Source: Theodoxus fluviatilis
Taxonomy: Eukaryota > Mollusca > Gastropoda > Cycloneritida > Neritidae
DNA length: 15,000 nucleotides
Reading direction: 5' to 3'
NCBI GenBank assembly: GCA_034096865.1
Contig: JAWQFJ010005803.1
Coordinates: 1-15,000 of the forward strand
Part shown: in pieces, positions 1 to 7,822 of the stretch
How the letters are laid out: each line of letters starts with the position of its first letter
How positions within the stretch are numbered: the stretch's first letter is position 1
The notes under the pieces: model-generated
Databases searched by the model: none
Told to the model about the DNA's origin: nothing
The model's input: only the letters and a program-made list of their open reading frames with translations
Made by a program: the position numbers and the translations under genes

Positions 1-2
1 CT

Positions 3-276
3 TACGGCTGTGCAATGCCCACATCATCTTGAGCAGAGAGACGATCTTCTGCTTTGCTTTTGTCGCTGCGTTGTCAAGAGCTACGTTTTCTGATAACTTC
101 GTAGTAAAGGTGTAGCCAAGATATTTAAGGGAGTTTACTACTTCAAGCTGAGTTCCCTGAAGGAACCATTTTTCTCCCCGGCCCAGAAAGCCTCCTCGAC
201 GAAAAACCATGACCTTCGTTTTTTCTGTGTTGATTCTCAGACCAACCTTTTGGGACGCGCAAGCAAGGTTGTTTAT
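3..276 (-). pseudogene. LINE ORF2 continuation (RT thumb region) downstream of the in-frame stop
   Basis: Reading the same frame through the TAA at 277-279 gives a typical post-YADD stretch: CASQKVGLRINTEKTKVMVF, then GGFLGRGEKWF, then EVVNSLKYLGYTFT. These match the conserved thumb blocks (NxxKTKxxVF and SxKYLG) of LINE reverse transcriptases. It therefore belongs to the 277-2592 reading frame, and the stop is a nonsense mutation, plausibly CAA to TAA. The sequence remains open to the window edge. Confidence 0.85.
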
Positions 277-2592
277 TTAGGTTTGCAAACCCACAGGAGA
301 GGTGGATAGTAATGCTATGTCATCCGCATATATAAGGAAAAAGATCTCTCTCTGCCCTTTTTGCATCTGAACCCCATGTTTACCATGCTTTCGAACAAAA
401 TCAACGACGAAAGTGATAAGTAATGAAAATAAAACCGGGCTCTCTAAGGCGCCCTGTTTTGTTCCGGCAGGACAGTCAAAGAAATCTGACCTGCTACCAT
501 TCCACCGGACGCATGCCTGAACTTTATCGTACATTGCTTTCAGCATTTTAATTAGTTTTGTAGAAATACCCAATTTTGCTGACCGCGTCCAGAGACTTTG
601 GCGATTCACAGTATCGAAAGCTTTCAGATAATCAACGAATGCTACATACAGCTTTCCTCTTCTGCCACCGTATACAAACTTGGTTATCATGGCATGTAGT
701 GTAAAAATATGATCAACAGTTGAGTGTTCTCTACGAAAACCAGCTTGTTCGACACATACTTTGCTGTTGTCTTCTACCCAGTTTTGTAGACGATTTGTCA
801 ATATTGACGAAAATAATTTACTAATGACACTAAGCAGTGATATACCTCTGTAATTTGAGGGATCTAGTGAATTTCCTCCTTTATGTATTGGGACAATAAC
901 CGATCGGCTCCACTCTTCCGGGAAAAGCTGTTTATCATAAATGATATTAAATAGTCTAGTGAAGAAAGGAACCAGCTGTTTTCTTCCTAGCTTGATGAGT
1001 TCACTGGGGATTTCGTCTAGACCTGGTGCTCTGCCATGACTTAATTTTGTCAGAGCTTGATCTACTTCATTAGTAGTGATGGTGGCATCTAAAGCATCGT
1101 CATATATGTCTGCGACACATTCATTGTCTGCAGGTAAATTGGTTACGTGGACGATATTTTGATTAAACAGACTTTCGAAGTAAGATTTCCATTTTTCTAT
1201 TTCTATATCTGGTAATTTCGCCCTTTTCCAAGATTTCTTGCGAATTACATGCCAGAATTTGTCAGAGTTGTAAAGATTTTTCAGGAGGTAAGTGCTTAGG
1301 TTCTTTTCATAGTCTTTTTTCTTCTGCCGAATCAGCTGTTTGTAGTTGTTCCTACAACGTACATAGGAATTTTTATCTGTTGTTGCTAGTGTTCTTTTGT
1401 AAGCAGCAAGCGCTCTCCTTGCCATCACTTTTGCGGACTTACAATCTTTGTCATACCATTCTGCCTGTTTTTGCGGAATTTGGTTGGATGATAGGAAGGT
1501 TCGCCGCATGCAGTCAGCAGCTTGACTTAGGGCAACCGTTAACATTTTTACCGACGAGTTCAAGCATACATCTAGACAAACATAAGCCTGACCAAGCAAA
1601 TCACTGAATTTGGGAGACTGCATGTTTTTGAGAACCTCTTCAGTTTTGTCTGCATCCCATATCGTTCTCGATATCTCTTTTACCATCTTTTCTTGTGCAC
1701 CTTTGGTAATTTTAGAGCCTACTTTTATTTCAAGCGGCATATGACTAGACTCGATCCTGGATCCTACAGTTACGGAAACATCGGTTTCAAAATTCGTGTT
1801 CATAATGAGACAATAGTCAACAACACTTTCGCCATGTTGTGAAACATAAGTAAACTTTCCTTCCCTATCGTCCTTATTGCTTCCATTCAGAATGCAGATA
1901 TGGTAAATCTTGCACAAATATATCAAAGTATTTCCAAACTTATTTCTAACATTGTCTTGCGAGTTTCGATAAGAAACGCTATCAGGGCAGTGACAATAAT
2001 CATGTTCCCGACTATAATTGTCATCATCTTCAGTGTGTTGGTTCCAGTGACTGGTTCTTGCATTCAAATCACCGCATATTACGATGTTTGCACGTGGGTG
2101 TGCTTCTTGAATGTCAAGCAATACTTCTTCTAGCAAGATCAAATTGCATTTTATCTCCTTATCTTTATAATAATGAGAATCTACTGGTGGAATGTAGACA
2201 GAGACCAAAATTAATTCCCCTTGTGCAATGTCACCAAATTTAAGAGCAATCATATTGTCATAAACACAAGGCAACTGACACACGGTATTTGGGAATGACT
2301 TCTTGACAATGGTAACCACTCCCCCGGATCGTCTTCCTTGATTGGATAACTTGACTGCCGGGGAATGAAACACAAAATAGTCACTAAAGTAAATGTCAAA
2401 ATCAAAGTCAGCTGAGGTGAAGGTCTCAATAAAACAACAAACGTCAAAGGAGAAAACGTGCTGCACAAAGCTGGGTTCACTAAGCTTCGAGGAAAGACCT
2501 TCTATGTTCCAACTTAGCAAATTTATGTTAAGTCCTAATGGGCAAAGCACAGTACCTGGAAATCTATCCGGTTGTGACCACCCTAAGGGCAC
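277..2592 (-). CDS. LINE ORF2: AP endonuclease plus reverse transcriptase, ended early by an in-frame stop
   Basis: This open frame encodes the enzymes for target-primed reverse transcription: a DNA-nicking endonuclease and an RNA-dependent DNA polymerase. Counting from the GTG at 2592, the endonuclease motifs are LLSWNIEGL (N29), CFIETF (E56), SVYIPP (Y133), ICGDLNA (D175, N177), SVVDY (D259) and SSHMPL (H284), so the full APE catalytic set is present. The reverse transcriptase follows with APGLDEIPSELIK, the FVDYLKAFDTV motif A, AGTKQGALESPVLFSLL and the catalytic IYADD near residues 754-758 (nucleotides 319-333). The frame stops at TAA (277-279), about 13 codons after YADD, although homology continues in the same frame. 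No ATG precedes the endonuclease: the frame is open from the TGA at 2635-2637 and the first internal methionine is near residue 114. The function is certain; activity of this copy is not expected. Confidence 0.93.
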   Translation of the reverse strand: MPLGWSQPDRFPGTVLCPLGLNINLLSWNIEGLSSKLSEPSFVQHVFSFDVCCFIETFTSADFDFDIYFSDYFVFHSPAVKLSNQGRRSGGVVTIVKKSFPNTVCQLPCVYDNMIALKFGDIAQGELILVSVYIPPVDSHYYKDKEIKCNLILLEEVLLDIQEAHPRANIVICGDLNARTSHWNQHTEDDDNYSREHDYCHCPDSVSYRNSQDNVRNKFGNTLIYLCKIYHICILNGSNKDDREGKFTYVSQHGESVVDYCLIMNTNFETDVSVTVGSRIESSHMPLEIKVGSKITKGAQEKMVKEISRTIWDADKTEEVLKNMQSPKFSDLLGQAYVCLDVCLNSSVKMLTVALSQAADCMRRTFLSSNQIPQKQAEWYDKDCKSAKVMARRALAAYKRTLATTDKNSYVRCRNNYKQLIRQKKKDYEKNLSTYLLKNLYNSDKFWHVIRKKSWKRAKLPDIEIEKWKSYFESLFNQNIVHVTNLPADNECVADIYDDALDATITTNEVDQALTKLSHGRAPGLDEIPSELIKLGRKQLVPFFTRLFNIIYDKQLFPEEWSRSVIVPIHKGGNSLDPSNYRGISLLSVISKLFSSILTNRLQNWVEDNSKVCVEQAGFRREHSTVDHIFTLHAMITKFVYGGRRGKLYVAFVDYLKAFDTVNRQSLWTRSAKLGISTKLIKMLKAMYDKVQACVRWNGSRSDFFDCPAGTKQGALESPVLFSLLITFVVDFVRKHGKHGVQMQKGQREIFFLIYADDIALLSTSPVGLQT

Positions 2593-2624
2593 TGGTAGTC
2601 CGTTAGGACAGAGGAGAGGGCGTC

Positions 2625-2641
2625 GGCCTGACCGTCAGGCC
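2625..2641. other. Perfect 8-bp-arm palindrome enclosing the ORF1 stop codon
   Basis: GGCCTGAC, one base, then GTCAGGCC. The minus-strand TGA (2635-2637) lies inside it and is followed by CGG, a context known from leaky UGA codons in some RNA viruses. A role in reaching ORF2 is only an inference. Confidence 0.45.
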
Positions 2642-2901
2642 TGAGAGGAGGGAGTGGATGCCGGACCCTGTGGCCTCACTGCCTCAGAGTGACGCAGTCT
2701 TCCCCCCCACACACTCTGACGGGGGTCGGAATTCTCAGGCACAACGTCTCCGCAGTTGCTCGGGGGTAGCGGCTTGTCCACATCCATCCTCGCGTCCGCG
2801 AAGATCGGTTCTTCATCTTGGCCATCGTCGATGTCGTCCGTTTCTTGTGCCTCCTCTGTCTGAGTAGCGATCGCCTGAGTGCAATCGGTGACGACCCAGT
2901 C

Positions 2902-2905
<4 letters not shown>
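2635..2905 (-). CDS. LINE ORF1 C-terminal fragment
   Basis: An acidic, low-complexity tail (TQTEEAQETDDIDDGQDEEP) ends at TGA 2635-2637, in exactly the same frame as the endonuclease/RT frame that follows. Position and composition fit the C-terminus of a LINE ORF1 (nucleic-acid-binding protein), but no zinc knuckle or RRM is visible. Upstream, the frame runs into the (GA)n tract and simply encodes Leu-Ser repeats, so the true N-terminus is missing. It could instead be a 5' part of one continuous polyprotein now split by the TGA. Confidence 0.5.

Positions 2906-2960
<55 letters not shown>
2906..2960. repeat. (GA)n dinucleotide microsatellite, about 27 units
   Basis: An uninterrupted GA/CT run of about 55 bp. 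It marks the point where recognisable LINE sequence ends. The Leu-Ser run that it encodes on the minus strand is not evidence of a protein. Confidence 0.98.
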
Positions 2961-2964
<4 letters not shown>

Positions 2965-3540
2965 CTTGCACTCAAGCGCACACAGAACCACAATATGATG
3001 CCATTTAGTTCATCGCCAGCTGGAAATAACCGTAAGTTCTGACGGTTAAACGTCTATTCAGCGTAACATATTGCCATAGATTGCATCGTGACATGTGCGA
3101 GATTCATGTCCGTTCCAAAAATGGACGCATTCAACTCAACGTGTGCTGATAGCCATCGCAAACTCGTCAAGGCCGTATGAAAGATGAATACATGAATGCC
3201 GATTCGATTTTTGGGTGACATATAAAACGCGCTGCAGTCCATGACCTTGAGGCCACTGAAAGGGGGCTGAGGCCAAGGCCAGGGTAGTGACAGCTCAGCC
3301 TGAAAGATGAGAAGAAGCCACTGACAGAGACACGACAGAAAGATCGACGTCATTCGAACAGACACGACCACCTCATGTCATCTGTCAATGGTTGTATGTT
3401 CCCTTGTCTCGTATTTGTTCCTTTGCTTCTTCTGTGTGTGCCTTGGTCTTTCCGGTGTGGTAAAGTGTACATGAACTGGAGATCTATGTACGGGTAATAA
3501 GTAGCCATACACATACTTTAAATTGTATGTTAATAAGTCC
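2961..3540. other. Unassigned intergenic sequence
   Basis: About 580 bp with no convincing gene. The only open frame of note (minus strand, 3054-3371) shows no domain and no codon-like pattern. A TATAAAA string occurs at about 3220 on the plus strand, but nothing downstream looks coding. From about 3390 to 3460 the sequence is already pyrimidine-rich (TTCCTTTG, CTTCTTCTGTG) and resembles a decayed edge of the following minisatellite. Confidence 0.6.
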
Positions 3541-4036
3541 TAATCCATGTATGTGTTCCTTTGTCTCTTTCGTGCATCCCTTTGTCTTTCTTATGTGCTG
3601 CTTTATTTGTCGCAGATGATCCTCTGTCTCTCTCGTGTTTCTTTGAGTTTCTTATGTGTTCCTTTGTCTCTCTCTCTCTCACGTGTTTGTGTGTCTCGTG
3701 TGTTTCTTTGGGCCTCTTATGTGTTTTTCTGTCTCCTTCGTGTGTTCTTTTGTCTCTCTCGTGTGTTTTTCTGTCTTTCATGTGTTTCTTTGGGTATTTT
3801 CTGTTTTCCTATATTTCTATCATGTGTACGCGTTCTTTTGTCGCTCTTCTGTGTTCCTCTATCTCCTTTATGTGTTCTTTTGTCTCTTACGTGCTCCTTT
3901 GTTTCTCTCTCACGTATTATTCTGTCTCTTTCGTGTGTTTCTTTGGGTCTCGTGTGTTCTTCTGTCTCATGCATATGTTCTTTTGTCTCTCTCATGCAGT
4001 TTTTAATCTCTCTCGTCTGTTTTTCTGTCACTTTTA
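3541..4036. repeat. Degenerate pyrimidine-rich minisatellite, left part of a split array
   Basis: Diverged ~20-22 bp units of the type TCTCTTTCGTGTGTTCTTTTG follow each other in direct orientation, punctuated by a variant block TGTGTTTCTTTGGG (near 3705, 3780 and 3940). The same units and the same punctuating block resume at 12424 in the same orientation, so the two parts are one array separated by the transposon at 4037-12423. The long hydrophobic or Lys/Glu-rich frames in this stretch are products of the repeat. Confidence 0.9.
4029..4036. repeat. Candidate MULE target-site duplication, left copy (CACTTTTA)
   Basis: An 8-bp direct copy of 12424-12431 lying immediately outside the two transposon ends. 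MULEs usually duplicate 8-11 bp. The flanking minisatellite is T/C-rich, so a chance match is possible, but both copies sit the same distance (9 bp) from the first shared CCATAAGGGCGAG terminal motif. Confidence 0.6.
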
Positions 4037-4172
4037 GGTTGTAGCCCATAAGGGCGAGTTTTGGCCAATGACGATTTGGGCGCATAGCCCGTATGGGCGA
4101 GTATGGTCTATCACATAAGGGCGAGTATTTTAGCCAACAGCCCCCAAAAGCCTATGTCCCATAAGGGCGAGT
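4037..4172 (+). repeat. Left terminal region of the MULE, with subterminal motif array
   Basis: Four copies of CCATAAGGGCGAGT or close variants lie at 4045-4059, 4088-4102, 4112-4126 and 4158-4172, plus a variant TTTGGGCGCAT near 4075-4085. All point in the same direction. The right end carries the same set inverted over almost the same length (136 versus 135 bp). Such clusters could be transposase-binding sites; that role is inferred. Confidence 0.85.
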
Positions 4173-5040
4173 CTTATAGCTAATGGAATTCAAGGATTTT
4201 TTCATCACACACAAGAGTATAAGGAGACATCGTAATGTGTTCAACCACAATTCTTTTTTTTTGTTTTACACTTTTTTTATTTCAATAGACATAATACATA
4301 GGAAATGCATGTACATTCAGTTCTTAAATGATATGACACTCCATTACAATTCATATATATACATGCAATTCATACAGCCACACTTACTATTATTTTTTTA
4401 TTAAAAGAAAAGACATTCTCACGCATTCTCTCATTATGCATAAGGAATACATGCACACACAAATCTCAAACAACATGACATGCCATTACAATTCATATGT
4501 GTACATGTAGCTCATACGGCCTTAGCATTTACTATTTTTAATTAAAGGGAAAGCATTCTCACGCATTCTCTATTGTACATTAATAAAAAGATGTCACATT
4601 GTGACCTTGCATTCTCGCATGTTTTCATCTGCATTCAGATCCATACTTTCACACATATACCACACACTCAGTCGTACGCACCCATACACAGATATGCACA
4701 TTCATACCCACTCTTCCCCATTTAAGCATATGTATTTCCTCATCCATGAGAGCAACCAACGGAAAAAGCAAAAATCATTTACCCGCTCATACATAGTAGG
4801 TTCACACATACACATTCGCACTAATCACACAACCTATATGTTTATAAACAGGCAAGTGTATCTGACACTATTAAACAAGAGTTCAACAATGTCATATACG
4901 AAAATAAAAAAGCAACAAAAAAAGCAAGAAACTAACAACAATAATCTTGCATACAGTGTTGAGCTCAGAACTCCCTCAAAATACATATTATTGACAAATC
5001 AGTATGTAATATAATCAACAGCTTCATACAACCACAATTC
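4173..5040. other. AT-rich non-coding spacer of the MULE
   Basis: Between the left terminal array and the end of the transposase gene lies AT-rich sequence with many TATA and CATA runs and the duplication noted separately. No gene is visible. The open frames at 4183-4404 and 4601-5014 on the plus strand have low-complexity, His/Tyr/Thr-rich translations and no domain. Confidence 0.6.
4329..4580. repeat. Diverged ~110-bp direct duplication inside the MULE
   Basis: Copies at about 4329-4441 and 4475-4580 share ATGACA..CCATTACAATTCAT, a CATAC[AG]G block, an AT run and ATTCTCACGCATTCTCT. The ~145-bp spacing and clear divergence indicate an old local duplication in the transposon's 3' non-coding part. 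Confidence 0.75.
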
Positions 5041-5046
5041 TTTATT
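5041..5046 (-). promoter_or_regulatory. Probable polyadenylation signal (AATAAA) of the transposase gene
   Basis: On the minus strand AATAAA occurs about 55 bp downstream of the transposase stop codon, the usual position for a 3'-end processing signal in a compact transposon gene. Confidence 0.55.
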
Positions 5047-5098
5047 CTAAAAATCTAAAAGACTTGGTAGTCCGTATGCCACAGCGCAAGTCATTTGA

Positions 5099-6484
5099 TC
5101 ACAATTCAACAGGAAGGTTTTTGAATGCCATGGCTTTAACATACTGAATCCTGTTGATGTCACCTGCATCGTAGCGTGCACGTGTTCCTCTCATCTCCTG
5201 TAGTTTCTGACGACGATAAGGTCTGACAGCAGGAATTCCTTCTCCAGTCTGGATGGAATTGATTTTGACGTACGACGTCGTTTGGACACCTTTCAACACC
5301 GACATGAATTCAAATATAGACGGATGAGAGTGGTAGAAGTGTTCCTGAAAATGCCGATGGAAAGACTCACACGCATTTGTGGTTCGGATGGAGTCGATCT
5401 CTGTGTCTGCCCATACTGCAGGAGCGAAAGATGCGTCATCTCCTGCGTATGTCGACAGGACGTAGTCGCAGAAAGATGTACATCGGACATCGTCAGGAGC
5501 GTCTACCATGATGTCAAACGCAATAGCATCCTGAATCTCATCTGGGGTCAGGAAGCTCAGACCAAAAAAACGCTTCAACCACGTTCCGATCACAGACTCT
5601 GCGTTTTTGTACTCATCTTTTAGACCGAGACTCACGATCTTTCTGTACCACGCCTGAGAGAGATGAAAGTTACAGCCTTTGATGGTGACACCTGGCCAGA
5701 CCGCCTGGACTGCAGTGTGGGCCGCCTTCTCGAAGTCAAGGTGGATCCACTCAATTTGTAGGTCAAGGCCCTGCTCAGCGCACATGTCACGGATGCTCAT
5801 GAACATTTCTCGATAGACCATCTCGGCTTTTGAAGGCAGGAGGCAGATCACACAGGGCACATATAGTCCACGGCTGAAGGCATGAAGGATATAGACTTGG
5901 TGATAGAATCGCGGACAGGTCTTGAAGGTGCCGTCGCCCAGCACGTGGATGCCTTCAGTACAAAGTAACTGCAAATTTGTCGTTGTTGAAAACATGATGA
6001 TTCCGGTTCCCGCATCGTTCTTCAAAAGCATGTCTTCGCCTGTGGTGGATATCAGACCATATTCTTGTACACTCTGATGAGTCTCTGCGCGATTCTTTGG
6101 AAGTCTTGGCATGTTTTTTCTGCGTTGGTTGTAAATGGCTTTTCTCGCACAATGTAAATCGTTGACATTCACGTGTCGTTGTGTATTTCTGTCCGCAAGT
6201 TCTAATCGCATGATCTTAGACGGCCTGTCGAAGAGTTCTTCTGCACCACGCTTCCTACATTTCTTCCGAAACTCATTGACTGCAATTTGCGTCGCGGTCT
6301 TCGCCTTATGGACATGGTCATTGGAGAACGTGATGTCTTTGTTGTCGAGGTCTGTTTTACATCTCGCGGGGCATGTGCTGATCGTACATCGCCAGGACTT
6401 TGCCCGTCTCGACACAAAGTCTCGTCGATACAGGTAGCTATCAACCTCTAGCGCTGGCTTCCTTTTGTTTGTAGTCGTTGTCAC
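5099..6484 (-). pseudogene. MULE transposase with N-terminal FLYWCH zinc finger; 5' end displaced by LTR insertion
   Basis: This is the transposase of the surrounding Mutator-like element, a nuclear DDE-type enzyme that would cut and join the transposon ends. Residues 17-59 form a FLYWCH finger (SYLYRRDF, WRC33, C38, then H57-V-H59). Residues ~175-380 form the MULE domain: GDGTFK with D184, HLDFEKA with D250, the CNFHLSQAWYRK block (C271, H274), and TTNACESFHRHF with E373, so the D-D-E triad is present. The stop is TGA at 5099-5101. The apparent GTG start at 6482-6484 is an artefact: bases 6479-6484 belong to the LTR. The genuine start is the ATG at 12024-12026, and codons 1 to 9/10 lie there; 461 residues read here correspond to about 467 in the uninterrupted gene. 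No frameshift or stop is visible in the body, so the insertion is probably the first disabling event. Confidence 0.92.
6474..6478. repeat. 5-bp target-site duplication GTCGT, left copy
   Basis: Directly abuts the outer end of the left LTR and is identical to 11998-12002 beside the right LTR. Five base pairs is the usual duplication length for Ty3/gypsy integrases. Confidence 0.92.
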
Positions 6485-7822
6485 GGCCCGGGTGGTTGAC
6501 TGCTGATGTAAAAGCAGTCCCGTGCAGATATTTACGTTTTAAAGGGAAAATCGCCTGATTGTCCAACAACCTAACACTATTCAAAACAACGCCACACCAG
6601 ACATAAATCAAATATAACAATTTAATAACATAATACAAGAAAGAACCAGTCAATGCAAATATAATTTCACGCCTCACTCCACAACCACCATTATGCCAGA
6701 ACACTCCAGCACAAATCCACAACAAAATCTCTCCACAGAATAAACAACAATCACAAACCTACAAAAGCTCCCCAAAGCACAAACAATACTTTCATAACAT
6801 AATACAAGAAAAAACCAGTCAATGCAAATATAATTTCACACCTCACTCCACAACCACCATTATGCCAGAACACTCCAGCACAAATCTACAACAAAATTTC
6901 TCCACAGAATAAACAACAAGCACAAACCCACAACAAAAGCTCCCCAAAGCACAAACAATACTTTCAACTCAAATCATCAATGGTTATCACTCCAACACAC
7001 ACCAATTGCAATCTGCTAGAACTTTCCAGCAGTAAGTTTACAACAATTCTTGTCAAGGAACAAACAACCAAAACCTCTAATTACTACAATTATTCCTACA
7101 ATGTTCCAAAACCACTTCAAAGTGCAAGTCACCCCCTCATGAACGTCAACACGAGTCCACAACGTTCAAATCCGTCAGCCGTGACGGCCCTGCACCCATA
7201 CTATAGGCGCACACAAGAAAAAGAATGAGGGACTTGCCTTCCTGGAAGCTTGGCGCTGTCAGTGACGCTGACTTCGTCAGCAGACGTCAGACCCCCGCAG
7301 ACACAGCAAGACTAACATGAGATTAAATTACAAAGAAGATCAGCCTGTGAACCATCACAATGTCACCGTTAAAGGCCCGACGACGAGACACCAAGAAAAA
7401 ACATTCCCCTCCTTACAACACCAGTAAGGAGACCGGCAAACCAAAACCAGGTCTTGCCCACCGGGCGCAAACGGCCCCCTGAGACACCGCTCAGCAAGAA
7501 ATCACACACCCACAACCAGACCGGTAAGCCAAACCCAGGCCTTACCTACCGGGCACAGCGGCCCTCGGAGACGCGGCACCAACACACAGCGACGAAAAGT
7601 CTTGCTTCCAAAAGTTCCTCCCCTTAGCGAAATACACGACCCTATATATAGGGTTCATTCACGCAAAAATAAATGTTTTGCACGTTCTGCCACATGGCGA
7701 CTCGCATTGCACGTGCGACACGGTGCAGCTTAGCAAGTGCTGACACCGCAAAAACTCTTAAAGGTGCATTGTCCAGGACCGGGAGCGGACTTAAAGCCCT
7801 ACCACCTCTTTGAGTCGTGACA
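6479..7822 (-). repeat. 3' LTR (left copy)
   Basis: 1344 bp, ending in the 7-bp inverted repeat TGTCACG / CGTGACA with canonical TG..CA termini. Compared with the right copy I count about eight substitutions and one 3-bp indel (near 7626), roughly 0.6% difference. It contains a palindromic TATA motif (7640-7653), a 2 x 169-bp internal tandem duplication (6625-6962) and several hairpins (7267-7546). Confidence 0.96.
6625..6962. repeat. 169-bp tandem duplication inside the LTR
   Basis: Two units (6625-6793 and 6794-6962) start ATAACATAATACAAG and end with CAAACAATACTTTC, with few differences between them. The same pair occurs in the other LTR (about 10797-11134), so the duplication predates this insertion and belongs to the element lineage. 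Confidence 0.93.

Larger units (their letters stand above)
1..2905 (-). mobile_element. Non-LTR retrotransposon (LINE), APE-endonuclease class, 3' end outside window
   Basis: The minus strand carries, in order, the tail of an ORF1, an AP-like endonuclease and a reverse transcriptase, which is the layout of a two-ORF LINE. The 5' side stops at a (GA)n microsatellite, which may mark 5' truncation. The 3' UTR and tail lie beyond position 1. Motif wording such as PSNYRGISLL, QAGFRREHST and IYADD places it broadly among the Jockey/I/RTE-X-like LINEs, but the clade cannot be fixed by eye. An internal stop and the probable 5' truncation make this a dead copy. Confidence 0.93.

Noticed and set aside
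2676..2993. Leu-Ser-rich open frames across the GA microsatellite
   Set aside because: A dinucleotide repeat yields open Leu-Ser or Arg-Glu frames; it supports no N-terminal extension of ORF1.
3054..3371. 105-codon minus-strand frame in the unassigned interval
   Set aside because: No recognisable domain and no supporting context; its length is not unusual for chance.
3547..4044. Plus-strand frames encoding Cys/Phe/Leu/Ser-rich, membrane-like proteins, and minus-strand Lys/Glu/Thr/His-rich frames
   Set aside because: They arise from the pyrimidine-rich minisatellite; several frames on both strands are open at once and none has a domain.
6482..6484. GTG as the start codon of the transposase
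   Set aside because: These bases belong to the LTR terminus; the genuine ATG is across the insertion at 12024-12026.
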